Assembly: GCF_001509485.1 (NCBI RefSeq)
Contig: NZ_LLZI01000271.1
Location: 1 to 49,403 of the forward strand
Direction of reading: 5' to 3'
DNA length: 49,403 nucleotides
Source of the DNA: Streptomyces sp. NRRL F-4489
GTDB taxonomy: Bacteria; Actinomycetota; Actinomycetes; Streptomycetales; Streptomycetaceae
Part shown: piece by piece, positions 1 to 8,393 of the stretch
Layout of the letters: the number at the start of each line of letters is the position of its first letter
Position numbering within the stretch: position 1 is the first letter of the stretch
Translations under genes and position numbers: made by a program
Notes under the pieces: generated by a model
Database searches by the model: none
Told to the model about the DNA's origin: nothing
What the model saw: the letters and a program-made list of their open reading frames with translations, nothing else

Positions 1-48
1 CGCTGGAACCGACCGTCCGACCACCGCCCGAGGAGGCCCCACCCGTGA
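1..48 (+). CDS. Possible 3' end of an upstream gene (partial)
   Basis: Frame 1 is open from the window edge to a TGA at 46-48, which overlaps the GTG start of glgB in a GTGA arrangement. This is how translationally coupled genes are often arranged. In Streptomyces glgB commonly follows trehalose/maltose metabolism genes such as a maltokinase, so a maltokinase C-terminus is an inference. Only 15 codons are visible, too few to identify the product, and the glgB frame is also open to the window edge. Confidence 0.3.
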   Translation, partial: RWNRPSDHRPRRPHP

Positions 49-2378
49 CCGCCCGCCATCCCGCCCCGCCGCCGTCCCGGAACCCCGCGTCCGGCACCGC
101 GCCCCGCCCCGCGCCGGGCGCCGCGCGCCCCGGTGCCGCGGCCCGCCCTGGGGCGGCCGCCCCTCTCCCCGGCGGCGACCCCGGCGTGCGCCGCGCCGTC
201 CCGCTCTCCGACACCGACCGCGGGCGGCTGCTCGCCGGGGCGCACCACGACCCGCACGCGCTGCTCGGCGCGCACCCGGTGCCCGGCGGGCTGATGATCC
301 GCGCCCTGCGCCCGCACGCCCGGTCCGTCACCGTGGTGGCGGACGGCCTGCGGGCCCGCCTCCACCCGGAGGGCGACGGCCTCTTCGCCGGCGTCCTGCC
401 GCACGCCGAGATCCCCGACTACCGCCTGGTCATCGACTACGGCGAGACCGTGCTGACCGTCCGGGACCCGTACCGCTTCCTGCCCGCGCTCGGCGAGCTG
501 GACCTGCACCTGTTCGGCGAGGGCCGGCACGAGCAGCTGTGGCAGGCGCTCGGCGCCCGGGTGATGGAGCACCAGGGCGTGGGCGGCACCCGCTTCACCG
601 TCTGGGCCCCCAACGCCCAGGGCGTCCGCGTCGTCGGCGACTTCAACTACTGGGACGGCACCGGCTCCCCCATGCGGTCGCTCGGCTCGTCCGGCGTCTG
701 GGAGCTGTTCCTCCCCGGCCTGGGCGAGGGCGAACTCTACAAATTCGAGATCACCCGCCCGGACGGCTCCAAGACCGTCCGCGCCGACCCGATGGCCCGC
801 CGCACCGAGTGCCCGCCCGCCACCGCCTCCGTCGTGCACACCTCGCACCACGAGTGGCGGGACGGCGACTGGATGGCCCGCCGCGGCGAGCGCCCCGTGC
901 ACACGTCCCCCTTCTCCGTCTACGAGGTCCACCTCGCCTCCTGGCGCCCCGGTCTGACGTACCGTCAGCTAGCGGCCCAGCTCCCCGCCTACGTCAAGGA
1001 CCTCGGCTTCACCCACGTCGAGTTCATGCCGGTCGCCGAGCACCCCTTCGGCGGCTCGTGGGGCTACCAGGTGACCGGCTTCTACGCGCCGACCGCCCGG
1101 ATGGGCACCCCCGACGACTTCAAGTTCCTCATCGACGCGCTGCACCGGGCCGGGATCGGCGTGCTGATGGACTGGGTGCCGGCGCACTTCCCGCGGGACG
1201 ACTGGGCGCTGGCGGAGTTCGACGGCCGGCCGCTGTACGAGCCGGGGGACCCGTCGCGGGCCGCGCACCCGGACTGGGGCACCCTGGAGTTCGACTACGG
1301 CCGTACCGAGGTGCGGAACTTCCTGGTCGCCAACGCGGTGTACTGGTGCGAGGAGTTCCACATCGACGGACTCCGGGTGGACGCGGTCGCCTCGATGCTC
1401 TACCTCGACTACTCCCGCGAGGACGGCAACTGGACCCCGAACGTCCACGGCGGCCGGGAGAACCTCGACGCGGTCGCGTTCCTCCAGGAGATGAACGCCA
1501 CCGTCTACCGCCGCTGCCCCGGCGTCGTCACCATCGCCGAGGAGTCCACCGCCTGGGACGGCGTCACCCGCGCCACCCACCACGTCGGGCCGGGCGGCTT
1601 CGGCGGGCTGGGCTTCGGCCTGAAGTGGAACATGGGCTGGATGCACGACTCGCTCGGCTACGTCGAGAAGGACCCGGTGCACCGCAAGTACCACCACGGC
1701 GAGATGACCTTCTCGATGATCTACGCCTACTCCGAGAACTACGTCCTGCCGATCTCGCACGACGAGGTGGTCCACGGCAAGCGCGCGCTGGTCTCGAAGA
1801 TGCCCGGCGACTGGTGGCAGCAGCGCGCCAACCACCGCGCGTACCTGGGCTTCATGTGGGCCCACCCGGGCAAGCAACTCCTCTTCATGGGCCAGGAGTT
1901 CGCCCAGGGCGCCGAATGGGCCGAACGGCACGGCCCCGACTGGTGGCTGCTCGACCCGTCCTACGAGGCCGAGCCGGACCACCGCGGCATCCGCGACCTC
2001 GTCCGCGACCTCAACCGCCACTACGCGGCCACCCCCGCCCTCTGGCAGCGCGACACCGACCCGGCCGGCTTCGCCTGGATCGACGCGGACGCGAGCGAGG
2101 ACAACGTCTTCTCCTTCCTCCGCTTCGCCGCCGACGGCACCCCCCTGATCTCGGTGACCAACTTCTCCCCCGTCGTCCGCCACGAATACCGCCTCGGCGT
2201 CCCGCCCACCACCCCCGTCTGGCAGGAACTCCTCAACACCGACGCCCCTCACTACGGCGGCAGCGGCGTCACCAACCCCGACCCCCGCAAAACCGAACCC
2301 CTCCCCTGGAACGGCCGCCGCCATTCCCTCACGGTCGTCCTGCCTCCCCTGGCCACGATCTGGCTGACGCCGGCGTGA
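45..2378 (+). CDS. glgB: 1,4-alpha-glucan branching enzyme
   Basis: This cytoplasmic GH13 enzyme transfers alpha-1,4-glucan chains to alpha-1,6 positions during glycogen synthesis. The 777-aa product has a Pro/Ala-rich N-terminal extension of about 50 residues, then two CBM48-like modules (about 65-260), a TIM-barrel domain and a C-terminal beta domain. Catalytic residues fit the family: nucleophile Asp446 in GLRVDAV, acid/base Glu499 in AEEST and Asp573 in SHDEVVHGK. The GTG start at 45 follows a GAGGAGG ribosome site at about 29-35, and the ORF remains open upstream. The gene ends in front of a strong terminator. It is longer than many GlgB proteins because of the N-terminal extension, which is common in actinobacteria. 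Confidence 0.95.
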   Translation: MTARHPAPPPSRNPASGTAPRPAPGAARPGAAARPGAAAPLPGGDPGVRRAVPLSDTDRGRLLAGAHHDPHALLGAHPVPGGLMIRALRPHARSVTVVADGLRARLHPEGDGLFAGVLPHAEIPDYRLVIDYGETVLTVRDPYRFLPALGELDLHLFGEGRHEQLWQALGARVMEHQGVGGTRFTVWAPNAQGVRVVGDFNYWDGTGSPMRSLGSSGVWELFLPGLGEGELYKFEITRPDGSKTVRADPMARRTECPPATASVVHTSHHEWRDGDWMARRGERPVHTSPFSVYEVHLASWRPGLTYRQLAAQLPAYVKDLGFTHVEFMPVAEHPFGGSWGYQVTGFYAPTARMGTPDDFKFLIDALHRAGIGVLMDWVPAHFPRDDWALAEFDGRPLYEPGDPSRAAHPDWGTLEFDYGRTEVRNFLVANAVYWCEEFHIDGLRVDAVASMLYLDYSREDGNWTPNVHGGRENLDAVAFLQEMNATVYRRCPGVVTIAEESTAWDGVTRATHHVGPGGFGGLGFGLKWNMGWMHDSLGYVEKDPVHRKYHHGEMTFSMIYAYSENYVLPISHDEVVHGKRALVSKMPGDWWQQRANHRAYLGFMWAHPGKQLLFMGQEFAQGAEWAERHGPDWWLLDPSYEAEPDHRGIRDLVRDLNRHYAATPALWQRDTDPAGFAWIDADASEDNVFSFLRFAADGTPLISVTNFSPVVRHEYRLGVPPTTPVWQELLNTDAPHYGGSGVTNPDPRKTEPLPWNGRRHSLTVVLPPLATIWLTPA

Positions 2379-2389
2379 CACCCACGTAT

Positions 2390-2423
2390 GGGAGGGCGGG
2401 CACCCGGGGGTGCCCGCCCTCCC
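2390..2423 (+). terminator. Terminator hairpin after glgB
   Basis: Perfect 15-bp arms (GGGAGGGCGGGCACC at 2390-2404 and its complement at 2409-2423) enclose a 4-nt loop. The hairpin begins 11 bases after the glgB stop codon. There is no T-run, which is usual for Streptomyces terminators. It also argues against any start for the downstream Nudix reading frame before about 2424. Confidence 0.8.
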
Positions 2424-2453
2424 GTATACCTGGAGGCCGGCACGGTGCGGTTC

Positions 2454-3003
2454 GTGTCAGCGCCGTGGCCACCATGCTGTTGCCGGCCGACACCGTCCCG
2501 CCGTCACCGGGAGGCACCCCGTATCCCCGCTGACGCGGCGGCCTGGAACGCGTACCTCGCCGAGGGCAATGCCACGCAGGCCCGCAAGCGGGTCGCCGCG
2601 GATGTACTGCTGCGCGACCCGTCCGGGCGGGTGCTCCTGGTGAACCCCACGTACAAGCCCGGCTGGGACCTGCCCGGCGGTATGGCGGAGGCGAACGAGT
2701 CGCCCGAGGACGCGGTGGGCCGCGAGCTGAGGGAGGAGCTGGGGCTGGCGGTGGTGGTGCGGGGCTGCTGGTGGTGGACTGGGTCGCCCCGCACGGGCCG
2801 TGGGACGACCTGATCGCGTTCGTCCTCGACGGCGGGACGCTGTCCCAGGGCCGGGCCGACGGGCTGTCCGAGCCGCCTTCTTCACGGCCGGGGAGGCGGG
2901 CGACCGGCTCGGCGACCGGATGCGGCGCCGTTTCGAGGCGGCGGTAGGGGCGCTCGGCACGGGACGGCCGCGGTACCTGCGGGACGGCACACCCGTCGCC
3001 TAG
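2454..3003 (+). pseudogene. Nudix hydrolase, frameshifted
   Basis: Nudix hydrolases cleave nucleoside-diphosphate-linked compounds. A complete Nudix box is readable: G-x5-E-x7-REL-REELG within GGMAEANESPEDAVGREL and the following REELGL, about 2676-2748. The homologous protein sequence then changes frame twice. The first frame runs to about 2764 and ends early at 2811-2813. LLVVDWVAPHGPWDDL continues one base off from 2765. The C-terminal AAFFTAGEAGDRLGDR, ending at the TAG at 3001-3003, lies in the third frame from about 2870. Both shifts go the same way, equal to one lost base each, and the second junction seems to lack a few codons. The true start is unclear: the GTG at 2454 is in frame, while an ATG at 2474 in another frame gives a plausible N-terminus. 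It is either a decaying gene or has sequencing errors. Confidence 0.75.
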
Positions 3004-3005
3004 GA

Positions 3006-3033
3006 GGGGCGGGTCGCCCTCGGCGCCCGCCCC
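3006..3033. terminator. Bidirectional terminator between Nudix remnant and dctA
   Basis: GGGGCGGGTCGCC (3006-3018) pairs with GGCGCCCGCCCC (3022-3033) with one bulged base and a 3-nt loop. It lies between two convergent genes, immediately after the Nudix TAG and 22 bases before the dctA stop, so it can serve both. Confidence 0.65.
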
Positions 3034-3055
3034 TTCCCGCTCTCGGCCGGTGGTG

Positions 3056-4450
3056 TCAGACCGCCGCGGACGCCTTGGTGGCGTCGGCCGAGTCGGCGGA
3101 TGCGGGTCCGCTTCCGTGGGCGTCCGCGGTGAGGGTGCGTTCGTCGAAGGGGAGGCGGCCGGAGAGGACTTCGGTGGCGCGGGGGCGGTCGAATTCCTTG
3201 GTCCAGGTGCCGATGAGGAGGGTGGCGACGGCGTTGCCGGCGAAGTTGGTCAGGGCGCGGGCCTCGCTCATGAAGCGGTCGATGCCGACGATCAGGCCGA
3301 CGCCGTCGACGAGTTCGGGGCGGTGGGACTGGAGGCCGCCGGCGAGGGTGGCCAGGCCCGCGCCGGTGACGCCGGCCGCGCCCTTGGAGGCGATGATCAT
3401 GAAGAGCAGGAGGGAGACCTGCTGGCCGAGGGAGAGCGGCTTGTCCATCGCCTCGGCGATGAAGAGGGAGGCCATGGTCAGGTAGATCGCGGTGCCGTCG
3501 AGGTTGAAGCTGTAGCCGGTCGGGACGGTGATGCCGACGACCGGGCGGCTGACGCCCAGGTGCTCCATCTTCGCGATCAGCCGGGGCAGGGCGGACTCGG
3601 AGGAGGAGGTGGAGAGGATGAGGAGGAATTCGCGGCCGAGGTACTTCAGCAGCGCGAAGACGCTGATCCCGGCGATCAGGCGGAGCAGCGCGCCGAGCAC
3701 CACGACGACGAAGAGCAGGCACGTCAGATAGAAGCCGACCATGATGACGGCCAGGGACTTCAGGGCGTCGAGGCCGGTGGCGCCGACGACGGCGGCCATC
3801 GCGCCGAACGCGCCGACCGGTGCCGCCCACATGATCATGGAGAGGACGCGGAAGACCAGTTTCTGGACGTGGCCGATCCCGCGCAGTACGGGTTCGCCGG
3901 CCGGGCCGAGGGCCTGGAGCCCGAAGCCGACGAGGAGCGCCACCAGCAGGGTCTGGAGGACTTCGCCCTTGGTGAGGGCGGAGACCAGGGTGTCGGGGAT
4001 GATGCCGAGCAGGAAGTCGGTGGTGGACTGGTGGGCGCCGGCCGTCTGCGCCTGGCCGGCGTGGCGCAGGGCGTCGGTCAGGTGCAGGCCGGAGCCGGGG
4101 TGCAGGACGTTGCCGACGAGCAGGCCGATGGCCAGCGCGACGGTGGACATCACCATGAAGTAGCCGAGCGCCAGCCCGCCCACCGCGCCGACCTTGGCCG
4201 CTTTGCGGACCGAGCCGACGCCCAGCACGATGGTGCAGAAGATCACCGGCGAGATCATCATCTTGATGAGCGCGACGAAGCCGGTGCCCAGCGGTTTGAG
4301 CTGGACGGCGGTGCCGGGCGCGGCCAGGCCGACGGCGATGCCGAGCAGCACCGCGCCGATCACGGCGAGGTAGAGGACATGGGTCCGGTCCCGCTTGGCC
4401 GGCGGCGCCTTGTCGGCGGTGCCCCGGGGGGACGGGGTCTGTGCAGCCAC
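3056..4450 (-). CDS. dctA: C4-dicarboxylate:cation symporter (DAACS family, DctA-like)
   Basis: A 464-aa membrane carrier, probably importing succinate, fumarate and malate with protons or sodium. It belongs to the dicarboxylate/amino acid:cation symporter family. Visible marks are the serine-rich re-entrant loop SSSESALPRL, the TGYSFNLDGTAIY signature and many hydrophobic segments from about residue 25. The GTG start at 4450 follows a purine-rich stretch. It is divergent from a CitA/DcuS-type two-component system with 170 bp between the starts, which supports a C4-dicarboxylate substrate over glutamate. Substrate assignment rests on family and context. Confidence 0.88.
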   Translation of the reverse strand: MAAQTPSPRGTADKAPPAKRDRTHVLYLAVIGAVLLGIAVGLAAPGTAVQLKPLGTGFVALIKMMISPVIFCTIVLGVGSVRKAAKVGAVGGLALGYFMVMSTVALAIGLLVGNVLHPGSGLHLTDALRHAGQAQTAGAHQSTTDFLLGIIPDTLVSALTKGEVLQTLLVALLVGFGLQALGPAGEPVLRGIGHVQKLVFRVLSMIMWAAPVGAFGAMAAVVGATGLDALKSLAVIMVGFYLTCLLFVVVVLGALLRLIAGISVFALLKYLGREFLLILSTSSSESALPRLIAKMEHLGVSRPVVGITVPTGYSFNLDGTAIYLTMASLFIAEAMDKPLSLGQQVSLLLFMIIASKGAAGVTGAGLATLAGGLQSHRPELVDGVGLIVGIDRFMSEARALTNFAGNAVATLLIGTWTKEFDRPRATEVLSGRLPFDERTLTADAHGSGPASADSADATKASAAV

Positions 4451-4565
4451 GGCTGCCCTGCCTTTCTTACTGGGCCTGCGGTGGTGCGCCGCTTTCGCGG
4501 CTCGCGGCGCACAACAGGTCTCGGCGACAACAGGTCCCGGCGACTATGCACGGCGCTGTGGCGCT

Positions 4566-4604
4566 GGTCACCCTTGCGTACATTTCGTTCACGTAAAAGT
4601 GACC
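4566..4604. promoter_or_regulatory. Inverted repeats in the dctA / sensor kinase divergent promoter
   Basis: GGTCAC at 4566-4571 and GTGACC at 4599-4604 are perfect complements 27 bases apart, with a further inner TCAC (4589-4592) facing GTGA (4599-4602) across GTAAAA. The stretch is AT-richer than its surroundings and lies 16-54 bases before the kinase ATG. A binding site for the adjacent response regulator is an inference. Confidence 0.4.
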
Positions 4605-4620
4605 GGGCAGACTGTTCCGC

Positions 4621-6276
4621 ATGCGTCTGCCCCGTCCCCGTCCGCCGCGGCGGCTGCCCGGCCCCCGCAGCCTCGCCGGCCAGCTCTTCGCCGTGCAGGT
4701 GGTGCTGGTGGCGGCGGTGGTCGCGGTCTGCGCGGTGTTCGCGTACGTCAGCGCCGGGCGGCAGGCGGAGGAGACCGCGCGGCGGCAGGCGACGGCGGCG
4801 GCCACCGCGGTCGCCGACTCCCCGGCGGTGGCGGCCGCGGCCCGCGCGCAGGACCCCACCGCCGCGCTGCAGCCGTACTGCGAGCGGCTGCGGCGGGACT
4901 CCGGGGTGGACTTCGTCGTGGTGATGGCGCCGGACGGCACCCGCTGGACGCATCCGGAGCCGTCCGCGATCGGCGGGAAGTATCTGGGCCACACCGGCCC
5001 GGCGCTGCGCGGCGAGGTCTTCGCGGAGACGCATATGGGCGTGCTGGGCCCGTCGGTGCGGGTCGTCGCGCCGGTCCGCGACCCCGCGCGCGGCGGCCGG
5101 ATCACCGCGCTGGTCAGCGCCGGGATCACCATCGCCACCATCAGCGAGCAGCTGCGCGACCAGGTGCTGGCGCTGCTGGGGGTGGCCGCGGCGGCGCTGG
5201 CGCTGGGCGGGCTGGGCACGTACGTGGTCAACGCCCGGCTGCGCCGGCACACCCACGGGATGAACGCCGCCGAGCTGTCCCGGATGTACGACTACCACGA
5301 GGCGGCGCTGCACGCCGTCCGCGAGGGGCTGCTGATGCTGGACGGGGACGGCCGGGTCGCGCTGATCAACGACGGCGGGCGGGAGCTGCTGGGGCTGGCC
5401 GGCGACGTGGTGGGCCGGCCGGTGGACGCGCTGGGGCTGCCGGAGCCGCTGACCGGGGCGCTGCGGACGGCCGGGCCGCGCGTGGACGAACTGCATCTGA
5501 CCGGTGAGCGGGTGCTGGTGGTCAACTCCGCGCCGGTCTCCGGCGGCCGGCACCGCGGCACCGTCGTCACCCTGCGCGATCACACCGAACTCCAGGCGCT
5601 GTCCGGGGAGTTGGACTCCGTACGGGGCTTCGCGGAGGCGCTGCGCTCGCAGGCGCACGAGGCGGCCAACCGGCTGCACACCGTGGTCTCGCTGATCGAA
5701 CTGGGCCGGGCCGAGGAGGCGGTGGAGTTCGCCACCGCCGAGCTGGAGCTGGCGCAGGCGCTGACCGACCGGGTGGTGGGCGCCGTCGCCGAACCGGTGC
5801 TGGCCGCGCTGTTGCTGGGCAAGGCGGCGCAGGCCAACGAGCACGGCGGCGAGCTGGTGCTGACCCCCGACAGCCGGATCGACGACGGGGTGATACCGCC
5901 CAACCTGCCCGCCCGCGACCTGGTGACGGTCCTCGGCAACCTCATCGACAACGCGCTGGACGCCGCCGCGCAGGGGCACGGCGCGCCGCCGCAGGTGCGG
6001 GTCACCGCCCGGGCGGACGGCGGCGAACTGCTGCTGTGCGTCGCCGACAACGGGCCGGGGGTCGCCGCGGACGCCACCGCGGAGGTCTTCCGGCGCGGCT
6101 GGAGCACCAAGGAGGCGGCCGGCGGGGGCACCGCCCGGGGGCTGGGCCTGGCGCTGGTCCGGCAGGCGGTGCGCCGCCACGGCGGCACCATCGCGCTGGA
6201 CCGGGGGCCGGCGGGCGGCGCGCGGTTCACCGTACGGCTGCCGCTGCGGGCGGCGGAGGGGGCGGTGGCCCGGTGA
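4621..6276 (+). CDS. Sensor histidine kinase, CitA/DcuS type
   Basis: A 551-aa membrane sensor expected to detect external C4-dicarboxylates or citrate. Order: first membrane helix about residues 18-42, extracellular sensor domain, second helix about 178-202, cytoplasmic PAS domain about 220-330, then the kinase core. The dimerisation region has the CitA/DcuS-class motif HEAANRLHTVVSLIELG, with the likely phospho-accepting His in HEAANR. The N box (NLIDNALDAA) and G boxes (DNGPG, GLGLALV) complete the ATPase domain. The last 4 bases overlap the response regulator start (GTGA), so the two are translationally coupled. It is divergent from dctA, its likely target. Confidence 0.9.
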   Translation: MRLPRPRPPRRLPGPRSLAGQLFAVQVVLVAAVVAVCAVFAYVSAGRQAEETARRQATAAATAVADSPAVAAAARAQDPTAALQPYCERLRRDSGVDFVVVMAPDGTRWTHPEPSAIGGKYLGHTGPALRGEVFAETHMGVLGPSVRVVAPVRDPARGGRITALVSAGITIATISEQLRDQVLALLGVAAAALALGGLGTYVVNARLRRHTHGMNAAELSRMYDYHEAALHAVREGLLMLDGDGRVALINDGGRELLGLAGDVVGRPVDALGLPEPLTGALRTAGPRVDELHLTGERVLVVNSAPVSGGRHRGTVVTLRDHTELQALSGELDSVRGFAEALRSQAHEAANRLHTVVSLIELGRAEEAVEFATAELELAQALTDRVVGAVAEPVLAALLLGKAAQANEHGGELVLTPDSRIDDGVIPPNLPARDLVTVLGNLIDNALDAAAQGHGAPPQVRVTARADGGELLLCVADNGPGVAADATAEVFRRGWSTKEAAGGGTARGLGLALVRQAVRRHGGTIALDRGPAGGARFTVRLPLRAAEGAVAR

Positions 6277-6989
6277 GCGCCGCGGAGGAGGCCGCCGCCA
6301 TCCGGGTCCTGGTCGTCGAGGACGATCCGGTCGCGGCGGCCGCGCACGCGCTGTACGTGGGGCGGGTGCCCGGCTTCGCGGTGTCCGGGACGGTGCACTC
6401 GGTCGCCGGCGCCCGCCGCCACCTGGACCAGCATCCGGTGGACCTGCTGCTGCTCGACCTGTTCCTGCCGGACGGGCACGGGCTCCAGCTGGTGCGGACG
6501 CTGCGCGCGGCCGGGCACGGCGCGGACATCGTGGCGGTGACCTCGGCGCGGGATCTGGCGATGGTCCGCGAGGGCGTCTCGCTGGGCGTGGTGCAGTACG
6601 TGCTGAAACCGTTCACCTTCGGCACGCTGCGGGACCGGCTGCTGCGCTACGCGGAGTTCCGGGCGGCCAGCGGGGAGGCCAGCGGGCAGGACGAGGTGGA
6701 CCGGGCGCTGGCCGCGCTGCGCGCCCCGCGGCCGGCCGCGCTGCCGAAGGGGCTGACCCCGGCGACCCTGCGGGCGGTGACCGAGGGGCTGCGGGCGTCC
6801 GGCGGCGGGCTGACCGCGGCCCAGGCCGCCGCGCACGTCGGCATCTCCCGGATCACCGCGCGCCGCTATCTGGAGCACCTGGTGGAGTCCGGCCGGGCGG
6901 TGCGCGCCCCGCAGTACGGGCAGGTGGGCCGCCCGGAGCTGCGCTACCGGTGGGCGGACGGCGGCGCGCGGGGGGCGGGGGAACGGTGA
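6273..6989 (+). CDS. Response regulator, CitB/DcuR type
   Basis: The 238-aa partner of the upstream kinase. The receiver domain (residues about 10-125) has acidic residues ED17D18, phospho-acceptor Asp62 in LLLLDLFLP and Lys in VLKPF. The C-terminal domain carries a helix-turn-helix (LTAAQAAAHVGISRITARRY) followed by a GRPELRYRW end typical of DcuR/DpiA/CitB regulators. The start is the GTG at 6273 inside the kinase stop region. The likely job is activation of the divergent dctA gene when dicarboxylate is present. Confidence 0.9.
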   Translation: MSAAEEAAAIRVLVVEDDPVAAAAHALYVGRVPGFAVSGTVHSVAGARRHLDQHPVDLLLLDLFLPDGHGLQLVRTLRAAGHGADIVAVTSARDLAMVREGVSLGVVQYVLKPFTFGTLRDRLLRYAEFRAASGEASGQDEVDRALAALRAPRPAALPKGLTPATLRAVTEGLRASGGGLTAAQAAAHVGISRITARRYLEHLVESGRAVRAPQYGQVGRPELRYRWADGGARGAGER

Positions 6990-7071
6990 GCGGCGGGATT
7001 TTCCGGGGGCCGGGTCGCCGGCGGGCCGTTTCCGGCGGCGGACGGTGCGCGCCCGCCCGTTACCGGCGCGC

Positions 7072-7122
7072 CGAATCCCGCACCCCGATTCCCGGGCGGC
7101 GAATCCCGGCGGCCCGGATTCG
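7072..7122. repeat. Three 9-bp direct repeats at 14-bp spacing plus inverted copy
   Basis: CGAATCCCG begins at 7072, CGATTCCCG at 7086 and CGAATCCCG at 7100, exactly 14 bases apart. A partial inverted copy, GGATTCG at 7116-7122, pairs with CGAATCC at 7100-7106. Regular spacing of about 1.3 helical turns looks like an array of protein-binding sites. The binding protein is unknown. Confidence 0.5.
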
Positions 7123-7346
7123 CGTATCGGCGCGGATTTTCGCTTTCTTCGGGAATTACCGTCCGATCGCCTTCGCGGAACGCACCGCATTCCCGGTCCG
7201 CGCCCCGGCCCGGCACACCGGCCGCCGGAAGCACGAAACGGCTGGCCAGCGGCGGTTTCGGACGCGGCTTGGCGGGAAAGCTGCGAAAGTTGGCCGGAGG
7301 CCACCGAAAGCCCCGTACAATCCTCCAACCAGGAAACTTGGACATC

Positions 7347-7361
7347 CGTACGATAGGTACG
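7347..7361. promoter_or_regulatory. Inverted repeat upstream of the tandem-HTH regulator
   Basis: CGTAC at 7347-7351 and GTACG at 7357-7361 flank GATAG, 22 bases before the GTG start at 7384. The surrounding DNA is comparatively AT-rich. An operator role, possibly autoregulatory, is a guess from position. Confidence 0.35.
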
Positions 7362-7383
7362 ACGCCACCTCGTCACTTACCGT

Positions 7384-8094
7384 GTGCCGGTGAACACGCA
7401 CGACGGGGATGCACGCCGGCCCCCTTTCAACGCCGACGCCGCTCGCCGGCTGCGCGAGGCCCTGGGCATGACCCACGCGCATGTCGCCTACGGAATCTGG
7501 GCCGCTTATGGAATGCGCCTGGAGCCCGCCACGGTGGCGTCCTGGGAATTGGGGGAAAGCTCCCCCACCGAGGCCGAGTTGACCGCGCTGGCGGGCGCTT
7601 TGTGGTGCTCTCCCGCCGAACTCCTCGGCGCCCCCGGCACGCTCCGCGAATTCCGGCTGGCGCTCGGCCTGGCGCCGGACGACCTCGCCCTGCGGGTCGG
7701 GATGGACCCGGCCGCGTACGAGCGGCTGGAGGCCGGCGGGCGGTGGTCGGGCTCCGACCGGCAGGCCGCGGCGCTGGCCGAGACGCTGCGGCTGCCGCTG
7801 CCCGCCCTGCTCCGCTTCACCGGCCAGGAGGAGCGCCTGGCGGAGCTGCTGACCAGCGCGGCCACCACCCGCTGGCAGGGTTACGTCCGGCCGGTCGGCA
7901 AGCTCGTACCGCTGCCCAAGGAGCGGATCCAGGACGCGCTGCAGGCGCTGCACGAGGAGTACCACGCGACCATGACGGCCTCGCTGAGCTGGACCGGCGG
8001 GGACGCGTCCGGGGAGGCGGGCAAGGCGGGGCGGGACTTCCTCGACGAGGTGGTGGCCGAATTCTGGCGGCGGGTCGGGGAGACCGGGATCTGA
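7384..8094 (+). CDS. XRE-like regulator with two helix-turn-helix regions
   Basis: A 236-aa soluble protein. Residues about 14-80 resemble an XRE/Cro-type helix-turn-helix in which the sequence around ARRLREALGMTHAHVAYGIW ends with a conserved ASWELGESSPTEAELTALA segment. A second, weaker copy follows (REFRLALGLAPDDLALRVGM, about 86-150), giving a tandem arrangement. The C-terminal part, about residues 155-236, is not recognised. The GTG start at 7384 is chosen because it gives a short N-terminus before the first domain. A second GTG at 7390 is possible. It is a likely DNA-binding regulator with unknown targets. The ABC pair downstream is 300 bp away and may or may not be related. Confidence 0.8.
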   Translation: MPVNTHDGDARRPPFNADAARRLREALGMTHAHVAYGIWAAYGMRLEPATVASWELGESSPTEAELTALAGALWCSPAELLGAPGTLREFRLALGLAPDDLALRVGMDPAAYERLEAGGRWSGSDRQAAALAETLRLPLPALLRFTGQEERLAELLTSAATTRWQGYVRPVGKLVPLPKERIQDALQALHEEYHATMTASLSWTGGDASGEAGKAGRDFLDEVVAEFWRRVGETGI

Positions 8095-8134
8095 GCGCGG
8101 GGGGCTGGGCCTGAGCCCGGGGGGCTGGGCCTGA
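8091..8134 (+). repeat. 20-bp tandem duplication across the stop codon
   Basis: The 20-bp unit CTGAGCGCGGGGGGCTGGGC at 8091-8110 is repeated at 8111-8130 with one mismatch and begins a third time. The first copy contains the TGA stop of the XRE-like gene. The rest of the gap up to the ABC ATPase (8135-8393) shows no gene. Confidence 0.8.
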
Positions 8135-8393
8135 CGCCGGCCACCGGCCCCCGCCCGGCGGTTCCGCGTCGTCCGTGTCGTCCCGTGTCGGTCTGCGGAC
8201 GGACCGGTGTCCGTCCCGAGGAGGACGCGCGGGCCGGGCGTGGCACTTCCGGCCGGTCCGGCTTTCGGTCCCTGCGGCCGAAGACGGGCCGGTCCGCGGC
8301 ATCGAGGATGGAAGAGCGTTCGGCGCTCCCTCTTCCCGAGGGGGCGCCGCCGGAACGCTCCCTTCCTCCCGCCCTCCCTCCCTTGGAGTTGTG

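Larger units (their letters stand above)
6990..7383. other. 394-bp intergenic region with iteron-like repeats
   Basis: No convincing coding sequence is seen on either strand. The segment contains a run of spaced direct repeats at 7072-7108, an inverted repeat at 7100-7122, and AT-richer stretches (7125-7165 and 7320-7380) that probably hold the promoter of the downstream regulator gene. It lies between two plus-strand genes. Confidence 0.5.

Noticed and set aside
3050..4924. A 624-aa plus-strand frame over dctA and the kinase start
   Set aside because: Acidic low-complexity translation; dctA on the other strand has full transporter signatures.
8175..8393. N-terminal extension of the ABC ATPase frame
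   Set aside because: Low-complexity residues before a well-spaced GGAG and GTG at 8394; ATPases of this group start near that point.
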